DNA of 61,100 bases, from contig CAKPKP010000012.1 in NCBI GenBank assembly GCA_934167495.1, positions 1-61,100 of the forward strand, in the 5' to 3' direction. A program made the position numbers and the translations under genes. Below, piece after piece: positions 7,330 to 17,000 of this stretch (within the stretch, counting starts at the first letter, position 1; each line of letters opens with the position of its first letter). The DNA comes from an uncultured Clostridia bacterium (GTDB lineage Bacteria > Bacillota > Clostridia > TANB77 > CAG-508). The notes under the pieces were generated by a model. It was not told the DNA's origin. It worked only from the letters and a program-made list of their open reading frames with translations, and made no database searches.

Positions 7330-8358
7330 TTGATGATTTTATTAGATGCAATGGGTGGAGATAACGCCCCAGATGCCGTAATAAAAGGAGCCGTAAAGGC
7401 AGTAAATGAAGTAGATTCAGATATATGCCTAATAGGAAATGAAGAAATAATAAATGCAAAAGTAAAAGAGTTTTTTGGAAAAAATACTTTAATGGAAATA
7501 TCACCAAAATTTAAAATAAGAAATGCAACAGAAATTATAACTATGGAAGATACACCTACTATGGCTATAAAACACAAAAAAGATTCATCAATGGTTGTTG
7601 GATTTAATATGTTAAAAAATGACGAAGGTGATGTGTTTGTTTCAGCGGGAAATTCAGGTGCTTTACTTACAGGAGCTACTTTGTTAGTAGGAAGAATTAA
7701 AGGAATAGATAGACCAGCTATTGCACCATTATTACCAGCATATAAGAAAAGCTTAATGCTTATAGATGCAGGAGCAAATACAAATTGCAAACCAATGAAT
7801 TTAGTACAATTTGCACAAATGGCAACAATATATTTAAGAAATACTTTAGGAATAGAAAATCCAAAAGCGGGTTTATTAAATATAGGAACAGAAGAAACAA
7901 AAGGAAATGAATTAGTAAAAGAAACATATCAAATTTTAAAAAATAATGGAAAAGATTATGGTATAAACTTCGTTGGAAATGTTGAAGGTAGAGAAGCTTT
8001 AATGGGAGAAATAGATATTTTAGTTACAGATGGATTTACTGGAAACATATTCTTAAAAACAATAGAAGGAATGGGGAAACTAGTAAAGAGAAACCTAACA
8101 GAAAGCTTAAAAAGTAACGCATTAACAACATTAGGAGCTATTCCAGCATTACCAGCCATAAATAAATTCAAAAAAACAATGGATTATAAAGAATATGGTG
8201 GAGCTTTATTTTTAGGAGTAAAAAAACCAGTTGTAAAAGCACATGGTAGTAGTGATGAGTATTTATTCTATTTTACTATTAAACAAGCAGAAAGATTTTA
8301 TAAAGGCAAATCAGTAGAAAAAATGAAAGAAGAATTTGAAAAAATAAATTTGAATTAG
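7330..8358 (+). CDS. plsX: Phosphate acyltransferase PlsX
   Basis: PlsX makes acyl-phosphate from acyl-ACP for phosphatidic acid synthesis at the membrane. The protein has 342 residues. The TTG start at 7330 is chosen because it lies 7 nt after AGGAGG and places LDAMGGDNAP at the position usual in PlsX; ATG 7333 is the alternative. SAGNSGALL and the KPVVKAHGSSD segment near the C-terminus are family hallmarks. It is followed by acpP and rnc, a common Firmicutes order (plsX, sometimes fabD/fabG, acpP, rnc); the fab genes are missing between them here. Confidence 0.95.
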   Translation: MMILLDAMGGDNAPDAVIKGAVKAVNEVDSDICLIGNEEIINAKVKEFFGKNTLMEISPKFKIRNATEIITMEDTPTMAIKHKKDSSMVVGFNMLKNDEGDVFVSAGNSGALLTGATLLVGRIKGIDRPAIAPLLPAYKKSLMLIDAGANTNCKPMNLVQFAQMATIYLRNTLGIENPKAGLLNIGTEETKGNELVKETYQILKNNGKDYGINFVGNVEGREALMGEIDILVTDGFTGNIFLKTIEGMGKLVKRNLTESLKSNALTTLGAIPALPAINKFKKTMDYKEYGGALFLGVKKPVVKAHGSSDEYLFYFTIKQAERFYKGKSVEKMKEEFEKINLN

Positions 8359-8446
8359 TACTTGACAATTTACTTAACATATAATATTAATTATATAGAT
8401 TAAAAATAGGTAATAAATGTACCGAAGATAAGAGGAGGTGTTTTAA

Positions 8447-8686
8447 ATGAGTACAGAGGAAGTTTTCGAGAAAGTAAAAAAAGTAATAGTTGACCAATTA
8501 GGTGTTTCTGAGAGTTCAGTTACAATGGAAGCATCTTTTATAGATGAACTAGGAGCTGATTCATTAGATATAGTAGAATTAGTAATGGCATTAGAAGAAG
8601 AATTTGATATAGAAATTCCAGATAGCGATGCTGAGAAAGTTGTTACAGTTGGAGATGTAGTAGAATACATAAAAGAAAACGTATAA
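8447..8686 (+). CDS. acpP: Acyl carrier protein
   Basis: Acyl carrier protein, 79 residues, acidic and helical. The phosphopantetheine attachment motif is GADSLD, with Ser39. ATG start after AGGAGGTG. It carries fatty acyl chains, including the acyl-ACP used by PlsX encoded immediately upstream. The 88-nt gap from plsX contains TTGACA at 8362, but no convincing -10 at correct spacing, so a separate promoter is possible but not shown. Confidence 0.97.
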   Translation: MSTEEVFEKVKKVIVDQLGVSESSVTMEASFIDELGADSLDIVELVMALEEEFDIEIPDSDAEKVVTVGDVVEYIKENV

Positions 8687-8795
8687 TTTATAAATTAGGG
8701 TAGGATTAGTCTATACCTCTATTGCTCATGGGGCATTTTTGGGGTGTATTCTATTACTGCCCTATGATTATTATATAGAAAAAGAGGTGACAAAA

Positions 8796-9467
8796 GTGGA
8801 TTTAAAAAAATTAGAAGAAAATATTGAATATACATTTAAAAATATAAATTTATTAAAAACAGCATTAACACATAAATCATATGCAAATGAAAATAATGTT
8901 CAGAGTTATGAAAGACTAGAATTTTTAGGTGATAGTATATTAGAATTTGTATCTAGTAAAATTTTATATGAAAAATATAAAAATCTATCAGAAGGAGAGA
9001 TGACTAAAGTTAGGGCTTATTCTGTTTGTGAGGACAGTTTATATACAATAGCAATAAAGCATAATTTTAGTGATTTCTTATACTTAGGAAAAAGCGAGAG
9101 AGCAAGTAAAACAAATAAAAAAGCAATTTTAGCAGATACAGTAGAAGCAGTAATTGCTGCAATATATTTTGACTCAGGTATAGAAGAAGCAGAAAAATTT
9201 ATTGTAAAAAACATTATCAGTATTATAGATACAGCAATTGAAAATGGACTTAAGGATTACAAGACTATACTACAAGAAAAACTTCAAGTTCATGGTGAAG
9301 TTACAATAAAATATAATGTAATAAAAGAAGAAGGACCAGATCATGATAAAACTTTTACAGTTGAGTTAGAATGTAATGGAAAAAAATTAGCGGAAGGAAT
9401 AGGACACAGCAAAAAAAATGCTGAAATGGAAGCTGCAAAACATGCTTTAGAATTAGGAGGAATGTAA
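8796..9467 (+). CDS. rnc: Ribonuclease III
   Basis: Double-strand-specific RNase III, 223 residues; processes rRNA and structured mRNAs. The start is GTG 8796, 5 nt after AGAGGTGA. The longer in-frame extension to 8739 has no ribosome site and would add a hydrophobic stretch foreign to the family. The signature ERLEFLGDS lies at 39-47 (metal ligands E42, D46), the second acidic cluster ADTVEAVIAA is present, and a C-terminal dsRNA-binding domain starts near DYKTILQEKLQ. It overlaps the next start by 1 nt (TAATG). The 109-nt gap upstream (8687-8795) is GC-richer than its surroundings and may fold, but I recognise no RNA family. Confidence 0.95.
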   Translation: MDLKKLEENIEYTFKNINLLKTALTHKSYANENNVQSYERLEFLGDSILEFVSSKILYEKYKNLSEGEMTKVRAYSVCEDSLYTIAIKHNFSDFLYLGKSERASKTNKKAILADTVEAVIAAIYFDSGIEEAEKFIVKNIISIIDTAIENGLKDYKTILQEKLQVHGEVTIKYNVIKEEGPDHDKTFTVELECNGKKLAEGIGHSKKNAEMEAAKHALELGGM

Positions 9468-10534
9468 TGAAGAAACAGTATATAATTCCAATTTTTGTGC
9501 CACATTTAGGTTGTCCAAATGACTGTACATTTTGTAATCAAAAATCAATAAGTGGTGTACAAAAAGGAGTTACAGAAGATGATGTAAGAGAACAAATAGA
9601 ATATTACTTATCTAATTTTAAGGAGAAAAATGTATATAAAGAAGTTGCATTTTTTGGTGGTAGTTTTACTGGAATTGAAGAAGAACTTCAAGAAAAACTA
9701 TTATCTGTAGCGTATGAATACATAAAAGAAAAGAAAATAGATGGAATTAGGATATCAACAAGACCTGACTATATTAATAGAGAGATATTAAAGAGATTAA
9801 AAAAATATAAGGTAAAAACAATAGAATTAGGTGTTCAATCTACAAATGATTATATATTAAAAAAATGCAAAAGGGGTCATACCTTTGAAGATGTAAAAAG
9901 AGCATCTAAATTAATTAGATGGTATGGGTTTAATTTAGGACATCAAATGATGGTTGGACTTCCAGACAGTACTAGAATAGATGAATTAAATACAGCAAAA
10001 GATTTAGCAAAATTAAAACCTAAAATTATGAGAATATATCCTGTACTAGTTTTAAAAAATACACAATTAGAAAAAGATTATTTAGATAAAAAATATGAAC
10101 CTTTAACAGTAGGACAAGCAGTTGAAAGATGTAAAGAACTATGTTATTTCTTTGGAAAAAAACACATAACAGTAATTAGAATAGGACTTCAAAATACAGA
10201 GAATATTTGCAATCCACAAAATAGTAAAAGTGAAGTTGTGGCAGGTCCATATCATGAAACTTTCAGACAATTGGTAGAATCAAGTATGTGGTATGACAAT
10301 ATTGTAAATAAAATAAAAGAGTTTGATGTAAAAGTAAAAGAAGTAGAGATAACAGTTAATCCACATAATGTAAATAATATTGTTGGATATAAAAGAGAAA
10401 ATATAGAGAAATTAAAAGAATTCTATGAAGTGGATGTTGTTGTAAAACAAGATTTTAGTTGTCCACCAGAAAAAATAGAAATAAAAATATTAAAAAAATT
10501 TACAGACTTTTTAGATGAAAAAGAAACTGTATAA
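9467..10534 (+). CDS. Elp3-like radical SAM protein
   Basis: A 355-residue radical SAM protein of the Elp3-related group commonly found next to rnc in Clostridia. The Fe4S4 cluster motif is C16-x3-C20-x2-C23 (CPNDCTFC). It is followed by FFGGSFTG, ELGVQS and GHQMMVGLP, the usual Elp3-type core strands. The C-terminal acetyltransferase domain of true Elp3 is absent. The substrate in bacteria is not established; a tRNA-related role is only suggested by homology. It is translationally coupled to rnc by the TAATG overlap and ends before a hairpin terminator. Confidence 0.85.
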   Translation: MKKQYIIPIFVPHLGCPNDCTFCNQKSISGVQKGVTEDDVREQIEYYLSNFKEKNVYKEVAFFGGSFTGIEEELQEKLLSVAYEYIKEKKIDGIRISTRPDYINREILKRLKKYKVKTIELGVQSTNDYILKKCKRGHTFEDVKRASKLIRWYGFNLGHQMMVGLPDSTRIDELNTAKDLAKLKPKIMRIYPVLVLKNTQLEKDYLDKKYEPLTVGQAVERCKELCYFFGKKHITVIRIGLQNTENICNPQNSKSEVVAGPYHETFRQLVESSMWYDNIVNKIKEFDVKVKEVEITVNPHNVNNIVGYKRENIEKLKEFYEVDVVVKQDFSCPPEKIEIKILKKFTDFLDEKETV

Positions 10535-10541
10535 AAGAAGT

Positions 10542-10577
10542 AAAAATCACTTATACTAAAAGTATAGGTGATTTTTT
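10542..10577 (+). terminator. Terminator hairpin that also buries the yitT Shine-Dalgarno
   Basis: A 15-bp stem, 10542-10556 with 10562-10576 (one G-U), has loop TAAAA and a 3' T-run reaching 10577. The right arm contains AGGTGA (10566-10571), the only ribosome site for the ATG at 10578. Transcription termination of the upstream operon and translation of the next gene are therefore tied to one structure. Confidence 0.75.
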
Positions 10578-11426
10578 ATGAATAAAAATATTTTAAAAGT
10601 TTCAACAAATATAATTCAAATAATAATAGGAGCATTAACAATGGCTTTTGGTATATCAATGTTTTTGCTTCCAAATCAATTATCATCAGGTGGATTTTCA
10701 GGAATAGCAACAATATTTTATTATTGTTTAAATATTCCTATGGGAACAACTATACTAATGTTAAATGTTCCATTATTTATATTTTCATTTTTTAAAGTTG
10801 GAAAAAAATTCTTTTTTAGAGCTCTTTTTGGAACAATATGTTTATCATTATTTATAGATTTGTTTGGAAAAATTACACCTTTTACTGATGATTTATTTTT
10901 AGATTCAATATATGGTGGAATAATAATAGGAATAGGAAATGCTATAATATTAAAAGCAAATGCTTCAACTGGTGGAACTGAATTAATTATAAGCATAATA
11001 AAAGAATATAGAAGTAATTTAAAAACAGGAAACATGCTTACAATAGTAGATATAGTAATAGTTACAATAAATGTCATAGTTTTTGGGAGAATAGAGATAG
11101 GGTTATATTCAGCAATTGCTATATATATAATAGGAATAATGATAGATTTATTATTTGAAGGAATAAATTTTAGTAAATTAATATTTATAATTTCAGATAA
11201 AGCAGAGGAAATTTCAGAAAAAATTAACCTTGATGTAAAAAAAGGAACAACAGGATTATATGGGAAAGGAATGTATACTAATACTGAAAAAGTTGTATTA
11301 TTTTGTGCTGCTTCAAGAAGAGAAATTATAAAAATAAAAGAAATAGCAAATCAAATTGATGCTAATTCTTTTATAATTATTTCGAATGCTAGAGAAGTGT
11401 TTGGAAAAGGATTTAAAAGAACTTAA
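10578..11426 (+). CDS. YitT family membrane protein
   Basis: A 282-residue integral membrane protein of the YitT type: about five to six transmembrane helices in the first 205 residues, then a small cytoplasmic C-terminal domain of the DUF2179 kind (about 215-275, with KGTTGLYGKGMYT). Family function is not settled. The start codon directly abuts the terminator T-run, and its only Shine-Dalgarno is inside that hairpin, so expression is probably low unless a transcript starts within or opens the stem. It is convergent with the histidine kinase gene, ending 6 nt from it. Confidence 0.85.
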   Translation: MNKNILKVSTNIIQIIIGALTMAFGISMFLLPNQLSSGGFSGIATIFYYCLNIPMGTTILMLNVPLFIFSFFKVGKKFFFRALFGTICLSLFIDLFGKITPFTDDLFLDSIYGGIIIGIGNAIILKANASTGGTELIISIIKEYRSNLKTGNMLTIVDIVIVTINVIVFGRIEIGLYSAIAIYIIGIMIDLLFEGINFSKLIFIISDKAEEISEKINLDVKKGTTGLYGKGMYTNTEKVVLFCAASRREIIKIKEIANQIDANSFIIISNAREVFGKGFKRT

Positions 11427-11432
11427 ATTTAA

Positions 11433-12257
11433 TTAACCACATATTTGAAGTTCTTGAATAAATAAATTTTCTTTCATATATGTGTTCAATTTAAGACCAT
11501 CATATTTTTTTAAAATTTGTCTTATTTCCCAAAGACCAATACCAGAATTATTTTTCTTAGTAGAATAAGATTTTTCAAAAATTTTATTTAAATCTATATT
11601 TTTATCATGGTAGGTATTTTCCAATTTTATAACTTTATTATTTGGATAATTAAGAACGCTTAATTTTATTATTTTATCATTAGAATCTTTTGCAGCTTCA
11701 ATACTATTATCTAATAATATTCCCAAAATTCTATTTAAATCAAATGGTTTAATATTCAATTTGCTAAAATCGGAAAGAATATCAAATTGAATATTAATAT
11801 TTTTATTGCAAGCAAGATAATATTTATTACATAGCGTTTTGTAGATAGAAGGATTATTAATAACGTTAGGAGATAAAGTAGATAAGTTATTTATTTGATT
11901 AAATTCTCCGCATAAATCTTTATAAAAATTTCTAAGACCGTTCATATCATTTAGAGCAATATATCCACCAATACCTTGGATGATATTTGCATAATCATGT
12001 TTAAAAGCTCTCATTGAATCATATAGAATAGATAAAGTCTTAAAGTTTAATCTCTCAATTTCAATTTGTTGATTATTTTTTATAGAAAGAGTACTTAAGA
12101 CAATGAATAAAATTAAATTCATAATAAAAGTAATATATAAAATAATTGATATAGATGTATTATATATATAATTTTTAATAAGTATTACTTGAAATATGCT
12201 TAGTAATAATGCAAAAATAATTAATATTATTGAAATATTTTTTAAGTTAAATTTCAT
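11433..12257 (-). CDS. GHKL-type sensor histidine kinase (AgrC-like, short)
   Basis: A 274-residue kinase with two N-terminal membrane helices (about 8-27 and 37-58), a phospho-acceptor in FKHDYANI (H87), N-box LLDNSIEAA (N184) and G-box NNSGIGLWEI. This is the HATPase_c_5/AgrC type. It lacks the six-helix sensor domain of AgrC, so it may sense inside or near the membrane or work with a partner. No response regulator or peptide precursor gene lies beside it. The start has an upstream TGGAGGAAT ribosome site. Residues and domain order are seen; the signal is unknown. Confidence 0.8.
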   Translation of the reverse strand: MKFNLKNISIILIIFALLLSIFQVILIKNYIYNTSISIILYITFIMNLILFIVLSTLSIKNNQQIEIERLNFKTLSILYDSMRAFKHDYANIIQGIGGYIALNDMNGLRNFYKDLCGEFNQINNLSTLSPNVINNPSIYKTLCNKYYLACNKNINIQFDILSDFSKLNIKPFDLNRILGILLDNSIEAAKDSNDKIIKLSVLNYPNNKVIKLENTYHDKNIDLNKIFEKSYSTKKNNSGIGLWEIRQILKKYDGLKLNTYMKENLFIQELQICG

Positions 12258-12447
12258 AAAAATTCCTCCATTATATTGTTATGTATATTTTTCCTTTTTT
12301 TACCAATTAATACAATATAATCATTAATCAATATTTTTGTCAATATAAAGTGGAAAAAAATGGAACACACTGAAATTTTAAATAAACCATTATATTAAAT
12401 TCATAAACTATAATGTTTTTAATATAAATATAAAAAGGAGGGAGAAT

Positions 12448-13242
12448 ATGGAAAATAAAATAAAGTTAAGCATTTTAATAATAGCTGTTATGTGTATGGG
12501 CATTTTTACATATTTGCAAATAAATAATTCGATACTTGCAGCAGAAACTTTAAGTAATAAATTTATAGGGTGGGGAATTAAGAGAAATGATAATCATGAG
12601 CAACCAGATTTAGGAACAGAAAACAAAAAACTTATAGATAAATATGATGGTATTGCAATGGGAAATAAAGAATCAAAAAAAGTATACCTAACATTTGATT
12701 TAGGTTATGAAGCAGGATACACAGATAAAATCCTTGATACATTAAAAGCAAATGATGTAACAGCAACATTTTTTATTACAGCACATTATTTAAATACAAA
12801 TGAAGATTTAGTAAAGAAAATGATTGAAAATGGGAATGACGTAGGAAATCATACTGTAAATCATTATAGTATGCCAAGTATTAGTGACGAAAAAATAGAA
12901 GAAGAAGTAATGAAACTTCACACAGCAGTTTATGAAAAAACAGGATATGAAATGAAATATTTTAGACCACCAAAAGGAGAGTATAGCGAAAGAGTACTTG
13001 CTAAAATTAATTCACTTGGATATAAAACTATAATGTGGTCATTTGCTTATGATGATTGGGATGAAAAGAAGCAAGGAAGAGAAGCATATGGAAAAGAAAA
13101 AATATTGAATAATATTCATAGTGGAGCAGTAATATTGTTGCATGCTACTTCAAAAGATAATATGAATATACTTGATGAATGTATAAAAGAAATAAAAAAT
13201 ATGGGATATGAATTTAAATCATTAGATGAATTTGAAAGATAA
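12448..13242 (+). CDS. PdaA-like polysaccharide (peptidoglycan) deacetylase
   Basis: A 264-residue secreted NodB-fold deacetylase of the delta-lactam (PdaA) group. PdaA removes acetyl from muramic acid during spore cortex muramic-delta-lactam formation. It has an N-terminal signal or anchor helix (6-32), WGIKRNDNHEQPD typical of PdaA (42-54), metal ligands D84 in TFDLGYEAGY (usually TFDNGYEAGY) and H135/H139 in HTVNH, and RPPKGEYS. ATG start after AGGAGGGA. The gene stands alone, upstream of and separate from the mur cluster, which has its own promoter. It supports a spore-forming host. Confidence 0.88.
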   Translation: MENKIKLSILIIAVMCMGIFTYLQINNSILAAETLSNKFIGWGIKRNDNHEQPDLGTENKKLIDKYDGIAMGNKESKKVYLTFDLGYEAGYTDKILDTLKANDVTATFFITAHYLNTNEDLVKKMIENGNDVGNHTVNHYSMPSISDEKIEEEVMKLHTAVYEKTGYEMKYFRPPKGEYSERVLAKINSLGYKTIMWSFAYDDWDEKKQGREAYGKEKILNNIHSGAVILLHATSKDNMNILDECIKEIKNMGYEFKSLDEFER

Positions 13243-13273
13243 TAAAAGCCATTAAATATTTTATTGTAAAATA

Positions 13274-13302
13274 GTGACAAAAATAAAATTTAGATATATA
13301 AT
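13274..13302 (+). promoter_or_regulatory. Promoter of the murE-mraY-ftsW-murG operon
   Basis: GTGACA at 13274-13279, a 17-nt spacer and TATAAT at 13297-13302, 35 nt before murE. Confidence 0.65.
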
Positions 13303-13336
13303 AAAAACGTAAAAAAAGAAATGGAGTTGTGAAAAT

Positions 13337-14812
13337 ATGGAATTAAAAAAGATTTTAAGTGGTTTAGAGAACTTAAAGGCCAAGGGAGACCTTGATATAG
13401 ATATAACAAATATAGAAAGCAATTCAAAAAAGATAGAAAAAGGTGGTTTGTTCGTAGCAATAAAAGGGTTTGCGTTTGATGGACATCAATATATAAAAGA
13501 AGCAGTAGAAAATGGTGCTATTGCAGTAATGATAGATTTAGAATCAGACATGAAATCATTAAAAATACCATCAGGTATTACTGTAATTGCTACTAAAGGA
13601 ACTAGATATGCACTTGCAAAAATGGCTTGTAATTTTTATGATAATCCATCAAAAAAATTTAAATTAGTAGGTGTAACAGGAACAAAAGGAAAAACTACAA
13701 CAACATATATGATAAAAGCAATATTAGAGAAAAAAGGATTAAAAGTAGGATTAATAGGAACTATAGCAAATTATATAGGAGATAAAAAATTAAACGATAG
13801 CAGTAGAACTACACCAGATAGTTTGGAACTTCAAAGAATGTTTTATCAAATGGCAAATGAAAAAGTAGATGCTGTTGTTATGGAAGTATCATCACAAAGT
13901 TTAAAATTAGATAGAGTTGTTGGATGTAATTTCGATATGGCTATATTTACTAATTTCCACAAAGATCATATAAGTGAAAAAGAACATCCAGATATGGAAG
14001 ACTATTTCAATTCAAAACTAAAATTATTTGAAATGTGTGATACAGGTTTTGTAAATGTAGATGATTTTAATACTTATAAAGTAAAATCAAAATGTCCAAA
14101 TTGTCAAGTTAAAACATATGGTATAGATAACTCTTGTGATTTATTAGCAAAAGATATAACAATAACAAATTCAACAGTGGATTTTAAAGTTAAAATAGGT
14201 GATAGAAATGAAAGAGTAAAAGTTGGAATTCCAGGTAGATTTAGTGTTTATAATGCATTAGCTGCTATTTCTGTTGGAATTAAATTTGGTGCAAATGCTG
14301 AAGAAATAAAAGAAGCACTTGCTAATGTAACTGTACCTGGAAGAAGTGAATTAGTTCCAAATAAAAAAGAATTAACAATAATGATAGATTATGCACATTC
14401 ACCAGAAAGCTTAGAAAATATTCTTCAAGCAGTTAAAACATATACAAAAGGAAGAGTAATAAGCGTATTTGGTTGTGGTGGAGATAGAGATAAAGGAAAA
14501 AGACCTTTAATGGGAGAAATTTCAGGAAAAATTGCGAATTATACTATAATAACGACAGATAACCCTAGAACTGAAGATCCTGAAACAATAATAAAAGAAA
14601 TAGAAGAAGGTATGAAAAAAACAAAAGGAAAATATACATGTATAGTAGATAGAAGAAAAGCAATAGAAGAAGCAATAAAAATGGCAAACAAAAGAGATAT
14701 AATAGTATTAGCTGGAAAAGGACACGAACCTTACCAAGAAATTAACGGAAAAAAAGAATCTTTTGACGAAAGAATTATTGTAAAAGAAATAATAGATAAA
14801 CTAGAAAAATAG
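13337..14812 (+). CDS. murE: UDP-MurNAc-L-Ala-D-Glu:meso-diaminopimelate ligase
   Basis: MurE, 491 residues, adds the third peptide residue to the UDP-muramyl precursor in the cytoplasm. It has the ATP loop GVTGTKGKTTTT (about 112-123), SRTTPDSLELQ, and the specificity motif DNPR (408-411), which selects meso-diaminopimelate rather than lysine. The stem peptide is therefore DAP-type. Start ATG with a weak GGAG upstream. It is the first gene of an operon in which murF and murD are absent, so those steps must be encoded elsewhere. Confidence 0.97.
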   Translation: MELKKILSGLENLKAKGDLDIDITNIESNSKKIEKGGLFVAIKGFAFDGHQYIKEAVENGAIAVMIDLESDMKSLKIPSGITVIATKGTRYALAKMACNFYDNPSKKFKLVGVTGTKGKTTTTYMIKAILEKKGLKVGLIGTIANYIGDKKLNDSSRTTPDSLELQRMFYQMANEKVDAVVMEVSSQSLKLDRVVGCNFDMAIFTNFHKDHISEKEHPDMEDYFNSKLKLFEMCDTGFVNVDDFNTYKVKSKCPNCQVKTYGIDNSCDLLAKDITITNSTVDFKVKIGDRNERVKVGIPGRFSVYNALAAISVGIKFGANAEEIKEALANVTVPGRSELVPNKKELTIMIDYAHSPESLENILQAVKTYTKGRVISVFGCGGDRDKGKRPLMGEISGKIANYTIITTDNPRTEDPETIIKEIEEGMKKTKGKYTCIVDRRKAIEEAIKMANKRDIIVLAGKGHEPYQEINGKKESFDERIIVKEIIDKLEK

Positions 14813-14829
14813 TAAGAGGAGTGTTTAGC

Positions 14830-15813
14830 TTGGAATTTCAAATAAAAATATTACTAATTTCTTTTGTTGCAACAGTATTATTAGGGCTAGTAATAATACC
14901 AATATTGCAAAAATTGAAAGTAGGTCAAAACGAAAGAGACGATGGACCAGAGTCTCATTTAAAGAAACAAGGTACTCCAACAATGGGTGGAATAATAATG
15001 CTTATAAGCGTTATTATTTCTACCTTTTGTGGATATTTATATTATACAAATATAAAAAATGAACCTGATGTTGCTAGAAATTTAATACCATTTTTAATAT
15101 TATCATTAGGGTTTGGATTCATAGGTTTTCTTGATGACTTTATAAAATTAATTTTGAAAAATACAAAAGGATTAAGTCCAAAATTAAAAATGCTAGGATT
15201 GCTAGTTATATCAGTATTTTATACAATATATCAAATGAGCTATAATTCTTTAGGAACAGAAACATTTATACCATTTATTAAAACGTATATAACTTTACCT
15301 GTATATATTTACATACCATTTATAATTCTTGTAATGCTTGCTACAACTAATGCAATAAATTTGACTGACGGAGTAGATGGATTAGCAGGATGTGTTTCAG
15401 TTGTAATAGTTACTACTTTAGTGGCAATATCAATATTACTAGGATTAAAAGAAGTTACTATATTTGGAAGCATAATTTGTGGAGCAATTATAGGATTCTT
15501 ATTATTTAATTTAAATAAAGCAAAAGTTTTTATGGGAGATACAGGTTCTTTATTTTTGGGTGGAATAATAGCTGGAATGGCTATATATTTAAAGATGCCA
15601 TTAATTCTATTAATAATAGCATTAGTTCCTGTTTGTGAAACTTTATCAGTAATGCTTCAAGTTGCATATTTCAAGAAAACAGGAAAAAGAATTTTCAAAA
15701 TGGCACCATTACATCACCATTTTGAGTTATGCGGATGGAAAGAAAATAAGGTAGTTCTTATATTTTCATCTGTTACATTATTATTATGCATATTAGGGAT
15801 TTTTTCAATTTAA
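14830..15813 (+). CDS. mraY: Phospho-MurNAc-pentapeptide transferase MraY
   Basis: MraY makes lipid I on the inner membrane face; 327 residues and about ten membrane helices. The start is TTG 14830, 8 nt after AGGAG; a GTG at 14821 is part of that ribosome site and rejected. The RDDGPESHLKKQGTPTMGG segment, catalytic DDFIK, NLTDGVDGLAG and HHHFE motifs are intact. It sits between murE and ftsW with 17-20 nt gaps. Confidence 0.97.
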   Translation: MEFQIKILLISFVATVLLGLVIIPILQKLKVGQNERDDGPESHLKKQGTPTMGGIIMLISVIISTFCGYLYYTNIKNEPDVARNLIPFLILSLGFGFIGFLDDFIKLILKNTKGLSPKLKMLGLLVISVFYTIYQMSYNSLGTETFIPFIKTYITLPVYIYIPFIILVMLATTNAINLTDGVDGLAGCVSVVIVTTLVAISILLGLKEVTIFGSIICGAIIGFLLFNLNKAKVFMGDTGSLFLGGIIAGMAIYLKMPLILLIIALVPVCETLSVMLQVAYFKKTGKRIFKMAPLHHHFELCGWKENKVVLIFSSVTLLLCILGIFSI

Positions 15814-15833
15814 AATGAAAGGAATTTTAGAAA

Positions 15834-16970
15834 ATGGTACAAAAGGAGAAAAAAATAAAGGCATTTGCTAGCAATGCAATGGACTTTCCTTTAATTATAA
15901 CTGTACTGTTATTGTTAGCTTTTGGTATAATAATGGTTCTATCAGCAAGCGCTCCAACATCTCTTGCTGAATCTGGAAATAGTTATGCTTATGCAATTAA
16001 ACAAGGGATAAGTGCAATAATAGGAATAGTAGCAATGATATTCTTATCTAAGTTTGATTATAGAATATATAAAAAATGGCTTTGGGTTATTTATGTTTTT
16101 TGTGTAATCTTATTGTTAGCCGTATCATTTATTGGAATAGGAGCAAATGGTGCAAAAAGATGGATGCTTATAGCAGGATTTAACTTTCAACCATCAGAAT
16201 TTACAAAAATAGGATTCATAATTTTTTATGCTTCGCTTCTTACAAAATTAAAAGAAGAAAATAAAATAGGAACTTTTAAGTGGGGATTTTGTTATCCAAT
16301 TCTTCTTGGACTTCCACCAATTGCAATACTTCTAATACTACAAAACCATTTTAGTGTTACTTTATTATTAGTGTGTGTTACAGCTGTACAAATGATAATG
16401 GCTGGAACTAAAATAAAGCATTGTTTAATGGCAGGACTTCCAGCAGGATTAGGAGGAATTGCTTTAATACTAAAAAAAGGTGGAGAATTTAGAAGTGATA
16501 GAATAGCCACATGGCTTAATCCTTGGAATGATTTAACAGGAGATGGATGGCAAATTGTTCAAAGTTTGTATGCAATAGGTTCAGGAGGAATTTTTGGAGT
16601 AGGACTTGGAGAAAGCAAACAAAAATATCTATATATACCAGAACCTCACAATGATTTTATTTTTGCGGTATTAGCAGAAGAGTTAGGATTTATAGGATGT
16701 TTAGCAGTAATATTATTATTTATAATACTAATTTGGAGAGGAATAATAATAGCAATGAAAGCTCCAGATATGTTTGGTAGCTTAATAGCAATAGGAATAA
16801 CTTCACTAATTGGATTTCAAGTAATAATAAATATAGCTGTTGTTACAAATTCAATGCCAGTAACAGGTATGCCATTGCCATTCTTTAGTTATGGTGGTAG
16901 TGCTTTATTGTCAATTTTAGCATCAATAGGTATATTACTAAATATTTCAAGAGCTGGAAATAAGGTTTAG
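15834..16970 (+). CDS. ftsW: SEDS peptidoglycan polymerase, FtsW/SpoVE type
   Basis: A 378-residue SEDS glycosyltransferase with about ten membrane helices. Family segments include SASAP near residue 43, the RW motif (AKRWM), QPSEF, HNDFIFAVLAEELGF and GMPLPFFSYGGSA. Its place between mraY and murG fits FtsW (septation) or the sporulation paralogue SpoVE; sequence alone does not separate these. It follows mraY by 20 nt. Confidence 0.93.
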   Translation: MVQKEKKIKAFASNAMDFPLIITVLLLLAFGIIMVLSASAPTSLAESGNSYAYAIKQGISAIIGIVAMIFLSKFDYRIYKKWLWVIYVFCVILLLAVSFIGIGANGAKRWMLIAGFNFQPSEFTKIGFIIFYASLLTKLKEENKIGTFKWGFCYPILLGLPPIAILLILQNHFSVTLLLVCVTAVQMIMAGTKIKHCLMAGLPAGLGGIALILKKGGEFRSDRIATWLNPWNDLTGDGWQIVQSLYAIGSGGIFGVGLGESKQKYLYIPEPHNDFIFAVLAEELGFIGCLAVILLFIILIWRGIIIAMKAPDMFGSLIAIGITSLIGFQVIINIAVVTNSMPVTGMPLPFFSYGGSALLSILASIGILLNISRAGNKV

Positions 16971-17000
16971 AAAGACTTTTATTAATTAGGAGGATATAAG

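Noticed and set aside
8687..8795. Riboswitch or known RNA between acpP and rnc
   Set aside because: The segment is GC-richer and may pair TAGGG with CCCTA, but no class motif or terminator is seen.
8739..8795. N-terminal extension of RNase III
   Set aside because: No ribosome site at 8739, while GTG 8796 follows AGAGGTGA and gives normal family length.
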